Origin: Campylobacterales bacterium
GTDB lineage: Bacteria > Campylobacterota > Campylobacteria > Campylobacterales > Sulfurimonadaceae
Reading direction: 5' to 3'
DNA: 40,735 nucleotides
Assembly: GCA_024280035.1 (NCBI GenBank)
Contig: JAJRQV010000047.1
Span: forward strand, 1 to 40,735
The notes beneath the pieces are model-generated. The model was not told the origin of the DNA. It worked only from the letters and a program-made list of their open reading frames with translations, and made no database searches. A program made the translations under genes and the position numbers. This document shows, piece by piece, positions 34,817 through 40,735 of this stretch. The first letter of the stretch is position 1, and every line of letters starts with the position of its first letter.

Positions 34817-36100
34817 CTATTGCGTTACAATCGCGTAAGATAAATTTTGAATCTCTTTATGTCTTTTAATAAAATCATTTAAATCTTTTAACTCAAGCTT
34901 CTCTATTTTTTCTAATTCAAGAGCAGAATTATTTAGAGGTTTCCCTGTGTAATAGTCCATAAAGGTACGAGAAAGTCTTTGAGAAAGTGTTTCTACGCGT
35001 AGAGGTTCTGAACCTAAAAGAAATTTCTTTGCATGGGCTAACTCTTCTTGTGTAATACCCTTATCAACAAAGGTCTTAATCACTTCATTAACCGATTTTT
35101 GTGCTTCATCTTGTGACTCAAGTTTGGTTTGTAAATAACCCGAGAAATAAGAATTTGAACGATTGACATAAACACGGGCATATGCCGAATATGCCAGACC
35201 TTTTTTCACACGAATCTCTTCCATCAGACGAGAGCCAAAACCTGATGAACCTAAAACAAAGGTTGCTACACGTGCTTTAAAATACTCTTCATCTCCTGAC
35301 TTCATATGATAAGGGCTTCCAAAATAGACATAAGCCTGTTCTGTTTTCTTACGAACAATCTCTTCACGTGGTTTTGGATACACCTCAAAATAAGGAAGTT
35401 TTTTCTTTTTTCCTACTTCTAAAACAGAGACTACCTCAGCAATTGCCGATTCGGCTTCACTGGCATTAAGATCACCTCCTACAACCGTAATTGCTCTACT
35501 TCTCACCATATGTTCATTCATAAAAGATTGAATATCTTGAGCTGTTAAGGCACCTATACTTTCTGTTGTTCCAATACTTGGTTTTGCCATGACTGTATTT
35601 TTAAAAAGCAACTCTTTAAGTGTACGTCCTGCCACATAATCAAAGTCTGTACTTTTTCTTTGAATTTCGCCAAGAGTTGTTGTTTTTATCTGCTCTAAAG
35701 CTTCTTCACTAACATTTGGATTATTTAGCAAAGAAGTTAATGCCTTAACACCTTCAGAAAAATGTTCTTTTAAACATGAAAGCTCAAATACAAAGGTTTC
35801 TGTTCCTGAATTTGCTGAGATATGAATTGCTTTAGCATCAAGTTTTTTTGCAAATGCAATTGAACCTAAGGTTTTTGTACCTTCTCCATACATCTTGGCA
35901 ACACTTCTTGAAAGCCCTGCAATTTTTGTGTTCGAAATCGAACCTGCATTTTCAAATACAACTTGCATCGTTACAATTGGCAATCTATTATCTTGTTCAA
36001 AAACAAGAGGTACTGCCGTACCATTTACATCAACTTTTAAAACTTCACTTCCCATAATAACCTCACATAAAATCAAAAACAGTAGGATTAACTTTTTCAT
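34817..36100 (-). CDS. M16 peptidase family protein lacking the zinc site
   Basis: A 427-residue exported protein: signal peptide 1-18 (LILLFLILCEVIMGS), then two M16-type domains. The place of the zinc motif HxxEH (within GLAHxLEHM in active members) reads GLSRSVAKM at 62-70, so both His and the Glu are replaced by Arg, Lys and Ala. The rest of the fold signatures remain (RAITVVGGDL; SGFGSRLMEEIRVKKGLAYS; LRVETLSQRL). Active M16 enzymes often pair with such an inactive partner, but no active partner is encoded here. It may act as a chaperone-like periplasmic protein. Its start overlaps the mqnC stop by one base. Confidence 0.88.
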   Translation of the reverse strand: MKKLILLFLILCEVIMGSEVLKVDVNGTAVPLVFEQDNRLPIVTMQVVFENAGSISNTKIAGLSRSVAKMYGEGTKTLGSIAFAKKLDAKAIHISANSGTETFVFELSCLKEHFSEGVKALTSLLNNPNVSEEALEQIKTTTLGEIQRKSTDFDYVAGRTLKELLFKNTVMAKPSIGTTESIGALTAQDIQSFMNEHMVRSRAITVVGGDLNASEAESAIAEVVSVLEVGKKKKLPYFEVYPKPREEIVRKKTEQAYVYFGSPYHMKSGDEEYFKARVATFVLGSSGFGSRLMEEIRVKKGLAYSAYARVYVNRSNSYFSGYLQTKLESQDEAQKSVNEVIKTFVDKGITQEELAHAKKFLLGSEPLRVETLSQRLSRTFMDYYTGKPLNNSALELEKIEKLELKDLNDFIKRHKEIQNLSYAIVTQ

Positions 36101-37146
36101 TAAAATATCTCCAATGTTTCATAAGCTGTATTTCGAATACCTGCTGTTTCACCAATATCTTGAATAAGATGAACCATCTCTTCTTTTGCCATTCGGTAAC
36201 CTGCTCCTGCACTTTTAACAACATTTTCTTCCATCATCGTTGAACCTAAGTCATTGGCACCAAATTTTAATGCCATCTGACCGATGTATGGTCCTTGCGT
36301 CACCCATGAACTTTGAATATTGGGAACATTGTCTAAGAACAGACGTGCCACCGCAAGTAGTCGTAAGTAACGGTTTGATGAAGGTTTATCAATATTTGGA
36401 AACTCTTGACCCAGTTCTGTATTGTCTGACTGAAAAGACCACATAATAAAGGCTCTAAAACCACCTGTTTCATCTTGTAGTTTTCTTACTAAATTCCAAT
36501 GTTCAACAATCTCTTCGTCTGTTTCAACGGTTCCAAACATCATCGTAGCTGTTGATTTAATACCTAATTTATGTGCCTGTCTATGCACATCAATCCAAAC
36601 ATAAGAGTCATGTTTTTTAGGTGCAATGATATCACGTACACGATCAGAAAGAATTTCAGCTCCCGCACCAGGGATTGATGAGAGCCCTTGGGCTTTAAGA
36701 CGTGTTAATACCTCAATAATAGAGATTTTAGAAATCTTTGCTATATAATCAAGTTCAATAGCTGAAAAAGCATGAATAGTAATCGTAGGATATTTTGTAT
36801 GAATATGCCCTACTAACTCTTCATAAAACTCAATCTTTAACTTAGGATGAACACCTCCTTGAAAAAGTATCTGTGTTCCACCAATTTCAATCAGTTCATC
36901 AATTTTTTTATCAATTTCTTCATAAGTCAGTACATAAGCATCACCCTCTTTAACATGACGATAAAAAGCACAAAACTTACAATCAACCCAACATACATTT
37001 GTATAATTAATATTCCTATCAACAACAAAGGTAGTTAAACCCTTAGGATGTAACTCTTTTTTTCTTGCTGTTGCCATCTTACCAATCTCTTTTAAATCAG
37101 CTTCTTTAATAAGACGTACGGCTTCTTCAGATGTCATTCTACTCAT
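36100..37146 (-). CDS. mqnC: Cyclic dehypoxanthinyl futalosine synthase
   Basis: MqnC is the radical SAM enzyme that cyclises dehypoxanthine futalosine in the futalosine route to menaquinone. The 348-residue product has the cluster motif Cys52-x3-Cys56-x2-Cys59 (VCWVDCKFCAF) and the family markers GGTQILFQGGVHP, LSSIPGAGAEIL and STATMMFGTVET. SIPGAGAEIL and the length favour MqnC over the related MqnE. Menaquinone is the main respiratory quinone of Campylobacterota. It lies downstream of a multiheme cytochrome gene, with a decayed DUF302 gene between; that gene's stop still overlaps the mqnC start as ATGA. Confidence 0.93.
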   Translation of the reverse strand: MSRMTSEEAVRLIKEADLKEIGKMATARKKELHPKGLTTFVVDRNINYTNVCWVDCKFCAFYRHVKEGDAYVLTYEEIDKKIDELIEIGGTQILFQGGVHPKLKIEFYEELVGHIHTKYPTITIHAFSAIELDYIAKISKISIIEVLTRLKAQGLSSIPGAGAEILSDRVRDIIAPKKHDSYVWIDVHRQAHKLGIKSTATMMFGTVETDEEIVEHWNLVRKLQDETGGFRAFIMWSFQSDNTELGQEFPNIDKPSSNRYLRLLAVARLFLDNVPNIQSSWVTQGPYIGQMALKFGANDLGSTMMEENVVKSAGAGYRMAKEEMVHLIQDIGETAGIRNTAYETLEIF

Positions 37147-37354
37147 TTTCTACGCGCCTTATCTGTAATTTTTTGTATAACTTTATCTACTTTTTTCACT
37201 AAATTATCTTCTTGTAAAAAGTGATGGCTTTAATCCATGAACCGTCTCTATAGGCTAGTTTTGTTTTACCATTTATATCTTTATTCATTAACATTTCAAG
37301 AGGTAAATCTAAGGCTATATTCATATTTTCTTGCATTAAAAGTGTTCCTACCAA
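37143..37354 (-). pseudogene. DUF302 remnant, 5'-truncated and frameshifted
   Basis: Translated on the minus strand from 37354, one frame reads LVGTLLMQENMNIALDLP then LEMLMNKDINGKTKLAYRDG and SWIK, the C-terminal half of a DUF302 domain (its usual LGTxLMxxNxxxxxDLPLKxLVxED-GKxxxxY pattern). At about 37208 the sense shifts by one base to a second frame reading SHHFLQEDNLVKKVDKVIQK and ending ITDKARRK with a TGA that overlaps the mqnC start. Losing one A from an AAAA run would explain the shift. The N-terminal half is missing: the frame is closed upstream inside the end of the cytochrome gene. A 45-residue peptide could start at the ATG in this region, but I think it is debris. Confidence 0.6.
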
Positions 37355-39729
37355 CGATTTTTCCTTTTTCTAAAAAATATTTTATACAGAACAAAGAGTC
37401 CTATAAGAACAGCAATTACTTGAACCCAAGCACCTATATGTAAAAGTTTATTAGTAATTCCATGGTGTTCTTTAGTATCAATATGCATACCCGTCATTTT
37501 AGCCACATGAACCATGGTACTAACCGCTAAATCACCCTTTGGAATATCTTTATGACATGACATACATACGCCACGTCTGTCAAGTTTTGAACGCTGTTGT
37601 TTAGATAAAGGACCAGAGAGTTTCCAATGATGCCCAACTGTCATTAATTGTGTTCCATTTTCATCTATAAACTGCGAATAATCATGCTTAAGATTAGGAA
37701 TTGCCGGTATCTGTTCATCTATTTTATGCGGTAAAATTGTTCTGTTAGGACTCATTAAATCAATAATACTTGTTTTTGATGGATCGGCATTAAGTCTTCC
37801 ACCACCTACGCCAAGCCCCAGAGCTTTGTCACTGGCATGACATGACTCACATGTACGCGCATGCTTTTGAATAGTATGAGGTTGAACAGGTGCCATATCT
37901 ATAGCATTTTGCCCTTCAGCACCAGCACCTTCCACATTAGGAATTTTAAAAATATGGTTTTGAAGCAGGGCTTTTCCATCTTTTCCAATTACAGTAATCG
38001 TTGTCTGACATCCTGGAATTGTTGGGCTGACCCGCCCTTCTCCATTTTGAGAAAGTGCAGGATCTTCCCAACGTAAATACGAACGTGTTTCAGTTACCTT
38101 ACCAGGAACAAGATACTTTTTAAGGTCACGCATTCCACCTGTAGTTCCATGAATATCTTGATCATGGGAGGCTTTTAAGAAGTCAGGATTTTTCTTTCCA
38201 CCTGAATAATCAACCTTAACATGACACCCATAACATTGTGGTGCCCAGGTTGCGTGACATGAATAACACTCCATCTTGTCATTATGAGGTTCAATCACAT
38301 CCATAGCAATTAAACCCTCTTGAGTTAAGGCGTCAGTCTCTTTAAGAAGTTTCAAAGGTTTCATTAAGATATCTTTACCTGAAGCCAAATGAATAAGGAT
38401 TTTATTCCCTTTTTTCACTGCCTTTGGAAGTGGATTTCCACGTGCAGTTAAGATATAACCATCTTCCATATTTTTAGGAACATAACCTTTTTTTAAGTAC
38501 TCCGCTAGAGTCTTCGTTGTACCCCTAGCCTTACCCGTTTTTGCCTTCTCTTCAAACTCATCTGAATAACCAATAGGAAGTTCCCATGGGTATTTTTTAG
38601 TTGTTCCGTGACAATCTTGACACTCAATTTCAACAGCAGCTGCATTTGCCCCACCTAAGAAACCATCTCCATGCAAGTCATTAGAGGTGTGACAATCTTG
38701 ACACAACATTCCTTTTTGATAATGCACATCTTCTTGCATATGTAAATAACGTTTGGTATGAAGTTTAGGTTGCCCGTGTCCCTCAGAATCAAAGGTAGAT
38801 TGATACTCAGTTTCCATCAAACCTTGATAAGAGACGCCAATACGTTTACCCCGATTATGACAGGTTGAACAGGTCTCAACAGGTACACCAGAATAATTAA
38901 TATCATGAACTTGAACCTTCACCTTACGTGAAGATTGAATAGCATGTACTAGCATATGCCCTGGAGTTTTCTTCGTTGTTTTAGGGTCATTTCCTTCGTA
39001 AAAACCTTCATTAGAGTAAGGAACATGACATGAAGAACAGCCTATTCCTCTAAAGTCTCCACGTTTAAAACGCCCTTTTGAACCCATATGACATCGTAAA
39101 CATTCTTGACGTAAATAAGTGTATACGGCTAAAGAAGGGTCTTTATGAATCTCTTCTACGGTAGGTGCATCCGGAATTTCATGCATCTCTTTTGGAAAAC
39201 CTTGAGGCTCCATCGTCGCCAGTTGTTCCATGTATTTTCTATAGGTATCTGTGCCTAAACGTTTACTTTTATCATGTGGATTTTTTGTATCATAGGTTCC
39301 TGCTGTATGCTGATAACCCTCTTTTCCACCAAAACTCCACATTGCCCCTTGAATCTTACCTTGTTCTGTCATCATCAAAGAGTTCATCTGAGCAAATACT
39401 TGTTCTTGATGACACATACCACAGGTGTTTTCATTTATCCAAGTAGAACCCGGTGCTGGATAATACTCTTTTGGACCCTTATGCGTTTTAAAATACTTAA
39501 CTGTCCCCGAATGAGAACGTTTCTTATTTTTTGTTCTTGGGTTTCCTCCATGACAAACAATACAGTCATTCCCCGCATGACCCGCTTTATCTGCCACATT
39601 TAAAATGGCTTTCATCATACCTGAGTCACGCTCGCGGATATCTTCAATACCCTTATGACACTCAACACAAGTATTCCTTGCTATAAGAGAAAGGCTTAAA
39701 AAAAGTAAGAGGAAAAGAAGCTTAAGCAT
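37348..39729 (-). CDS. Membrane-anchored 12-heme cytochrome c
   Basis: A 793-residue protein with a signal peptide (LLFLLLFLSLSLIA) and twelve CxxCH haem-binding motifs starting at residues 21, 56, 103, 210, 231, 287, 343, 370, 488, 499, 627 and 722. A single membrane helix (about 767-786) near the C terminus, followed by RKRKNRW, would anchor it facing the periplasm. Long haem-free stretches (about 375-485 and 505-625) suggest extra domains. I do not recognise the exact family; it is not a plain NrfA, NapC or hydroxylamine oxidoreductase. Its setting between nusB and mqnC suggests electron transfer with the menaquinol pool, but that is inference. It starts 5 bases after the nusB stop. Confidence 0.92.
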   Translation of the reverse strand: MLKLLFLLLFLSLSLIARNTCVECHKGIEDIRERDSGMMKAILNVADKAGHAGNDCIVCHGGNPRTKNKKRSHSGTVKYFKTHKGPKEYYPAPGSTWINENTCGMCHQEQVFAQMNSLMMTEQGKIQGAMWSFGGKEGYQHTAGTYDTKNPHDKSKRLGTDTYRKYMEQLATMEPQGFPKEMHEIPDAPTVEEIHKDPSLAVYTYLRQECLRCHMGSKGRFKRGDFRGIGCSSCHVPYSNEGFYEGNDPKTTKKTPGHMLVHAIQSSRKVKVQVHDINYSGVPVETCSTCHNRGKRIGVSYQGLMETEYQSTFDSEGHGQPKLHTKRYLHMQEDVHYQKGMLCQDCHTSNDLHGDGFLGGANAAAVEIECQDCHGTTKKYPWELPIGYSDEFEEKAKTGKARGTTKTLAEYLKKGYVPKNMEDGYILTARGNPLPKAVKKGNKILIHLASGKDILMKPLKLLKETDALTQEGLIAMDVIEPHNDKMECYSCHATWAPQCYGCHVKVDYSGGKKNPDFLKASHDQDIHGTTGGMRDLKKYLVPGKVTETRSYLRWEDPALSQNGEGRVSPTIPGCQTTITVIGKDGKALLQNHIFKIPNVEGAGAEGQNAIDMAPVQPHTIQKHARTCESCHASDKALGLGVGGGRLNADPSKTSIIDLMSPNRTILPHKIDEQIPAIPNLKHDYSQFIDENGTQLMTVGHHWKLSGPLSKQQRSKLDRRGVCMSCHKDIPKGDLAVSTMVHVAKMTGMHIDTKEHHGITNKLLHIGAWVQVIAVLIGLFVLYKIFFRKRKNRW

Positions 39730-39734
39730 TAAGT

Positions 39735-40133
39735 CTACTTTGATTTGGCTACTGCGTCTAAAACACCATTAATAAACTTTGGAGACTGTTCTGTTCCAAA
39801 AGCCTTAGTAATTTCAATCGCTTCATTAATAATTACAGCTGAATCTAACTCACCAAATAAAATTTCATACGCACCTAAACGAAGTGTTGCTCTCTCAATA
39901 GAACCAAGTCTATCAAAATCCCAGTCTGTTAGGTTTGCCTCTATTTTTTCATCTATTTTTTCGATGTTATCCATTACACCTCTAAAAAGATTCATTGCAA
40001 ATTCACGCTGTTTATTACGGATTTTTTTCTCTTCTAAAATTTCATCTGAAAAATCAGAAATACTTTTGTTTCCTAAATCATGTGCGTACAGAAGGCTTAC
40101 TACAGCCATTCTTGCGTGATGTCTAGTAGCCAT
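39735..40133 (-). CDS. nusB: Transcription antitermination factor NusB
   Basis: NusB with NusE (S10) forms the rRNA antitermination complex on boxA RNA. The 132-residue, all-helical product has the family markers ATRHHARMAVVSLLYA at the start, LGSIERATLRLGAYEIL in the middle (about 75-91) and VIINEAIEITKAFG near 98-111, with the final SPKFINGVLDAVAK. Length is typical. Its ATG overlaps the ribH stop by one base, the usual ribH-nusB arrangement. Confidence 0.97.
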   Translation of the reverse strand: MATRHHARMAVVSLLYAHDLGNKSISDFSDEILEEKKIRNKQREFAMNLFRGVMDNIEKIDEKIEANLTDWDFDRLGSIERATLRLGAYEILFGELDSAVIINEAIEITKAFGTEQSPKFINGVLDAVAKSK

Positions 40134-40603
40134 TAAAGATCAATCTCAGAATAAAGATTAAGCATCTCAATCACGGTTACCATAGCTTCACTACCTTTAT
40201 TTCCTGCCTTAGAACCAGCTCTTTCAATAGCTTGCTCAATAGTATCTACTGTAAGTACACCAAAGGCTACAGGTTTCCCATATTTTAATGCAACTGAAGC
40301 TACACCTTTTGTGGCTTCAGCAGAGATATAATCAAAATGAGGTGTGGCACCACGAATAACTGCACCCACACAACATACCGCGTCATATTTTCCAGAAGCC
40401 AAAGCTTTTTCAAGTGCTAAGGGAATTTCAAATGCACCTGGAACTAAAATCAAATCTAAATTATCTGCATCTCCACCATGACGTGAATAGGCATCTACCG
40501 CACCTTCGACTAAACGATCAGTAATAATGTGATTAAAACGAGAGTTAATAATGGCAACTCTTTTATCTGTTTGAACTTGTAATTTACCTTCTACTATTTT
40601 CAT
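40133..40603 (-). CDS. ribH: 6,7-dimethyl-8-ribityllumazine synthase
   Basis: RibH makes lumazine, the immediate precursor of riboflavin. The 156-residue product has [20 protein letters not shown] (about 17-36), the substrate-loop [15 protein letters not shown] (about 54-68), the phosphate-binding [14 protein letters not shown] (about 81-94, with catalytic His) and [17 protein letters not shown]. All active-site segments are intact. AAGGAAAA lies before the ATG. It is the first gene of the operon visible in the window and has a structured leader of at least 130 bases that shares an element with the purD leader. Confidence 0.97.
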   Translation of the reverse strand: MKIVEGKLQVQTDKRVAIINSRFNHIITDRLVEGAVDAYSRHGGDADNLDLILVPGAFEIPLALEKALASGKYDAVCCVGAVIRGATPHFDYISAEATKGVASVALKYGKPVAFGVLTVDTIEQAIERAGSKAGNKGSEAMVTVIEMLNLYSEIDL

Positions 40604-40735
40604 TATTTTCCTTAATTTTATTTCATAAAATGAAGAGAACCCTTCATTAATTTAAAACGGCATTGAAGCAAAAACCCCAAGACCTACGTTAACACTAGGT
40701 TCTCTTCAAAAAAGAGCTCACGTGCAGTCAACCAC
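40604..40735 (-). promoter_or_regulatory. Structured ribH leader sharing the purD element
   Basis: On the minus strand positions 40733-40685 align without gaps to the purD leader element (36 of 49 identical). The stem GGTTGAC/GTTAAC closes it. Its inner hairpin CTCTT/AAGAG overlaps the sequence GAAGAGAACC (40698-40707). That same sequence is perfectly complementary, over 10 bases, to GGTTCTCTTC at 40632-40641, which itself lies within a perfect 7-bp hairpin (AATGAAG/CTTCATT, 40629-40648). The two pairings exclude one another. A GGGGTTTTTG run at about 40671-40680 lies between them. The 5' part of the leader is cut by the window edge. Confidence 0.6.

Noticed and set aside
37217-37335. A functional 45-residue small protein between the cytochrome gene and mqnC
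   Set aside because: It is the truncated part of a DUF302 domain whose sense continues in another frame, so debris is the simpler reading, and no good binding site precedes the ATG.
1-40735. CRISPR array, insertion sequence or prophage
   Set aside because: No regularly spaced repeats, transposase, integrase or phage structural gene were seen on either strand.

Overview
The window looks like a chromosomal segment of a free-living Campylobacterota (Epsilonproteobacteria), most like the Sulfurimonas/Sulfurovum group. The reasons are the AT-rich but not extreme composition, an ATP synthase subunit c with a signal-like N-terminal extension, a short RecG, a futalosine-pathway menaquinone gene (mqnC), FliW, a catalytically dead M16 peptidase homologue, a multiheme cytochrome, and core genes packed into overlapping operons. 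This is inference from gene content, not from a 16S sequence. I see no CRISPR array, transposase, integrase or phage gene.

Layout. 1-514: a tRNA-Leu(GAG) and a truncated copy of its 5' half. 515-8046 (minus): atpE alone, then the operon purD > RDD membrane protein > lptD > phosphoribosyltransferase-like > pnp. 7956-8446: an RNA-rich intergenic region holding a structured purD leader, a 161-base hairpin and a rod-like RNA with its own strong promoter. 8473-13702 (minus): nadB > nhaD > guaA > hemD. 13848-16189: a tiny LptM-like lipoprotein gene overlapping head-to-head with a DciA-like gene, followed by uvrC. 16273-22493 (plus): a signalling block made of a PAS protein, a double-Hpt scaffold, a large hybrid histidine kinase and a CheY-like receiver. 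22527-25755 (minus): lon and bamD. 25890-26285: fliW. 26492-32311 (plus): a large secreted choice-of-anchor-L-type protein interrupted by two in-frame TAA codons, then three pilin-like genes. 32418-32963: hpf. 33019-40603 (minus): ribH > nusB > 12-heme membrane cytochrome > (DUF302 remnant) > mqnC > inactive M16 homologue > recG.

How the parts work together. Much of the window is envelope and housekeeping: LptD, LptM and BamD for the outer membrane; PurD, GuaA, RibH, HemD, NadB and MqnC for purine, flavin, haem, NAD and menaquinone; Pnp, NusB, Hpf, Lon, RecG and UvrC for RNA, ribosome, protein and DNA upkeep. The accessory parts are the phosphorelay block, the pilin and surface-protein cluster, and the multiheme cytochrome.

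The most interesting signals are non-coding. The purD leader and the leader of ribH at the right edge share a 49-base element without gaps (36 of 49 identical, 29 of 34 outside the central hairpin). In each leader the 3' arm of the element's hairpin is complementary to a second sequence further downstream, which is the layout expected of an RNA switch. A motif named purD RNA is, as I recall, already described upstream of purD in Epsilonproteobacteria; a second copy in front of ribH would extend it. Beside the purD copy lies a 6S-like RNA candidate. Other notable items are the doubly interrupted surface-protein gene, a second Hpt domain lacking its phospho-accepting histidine, and a decaying DUF302 gene.
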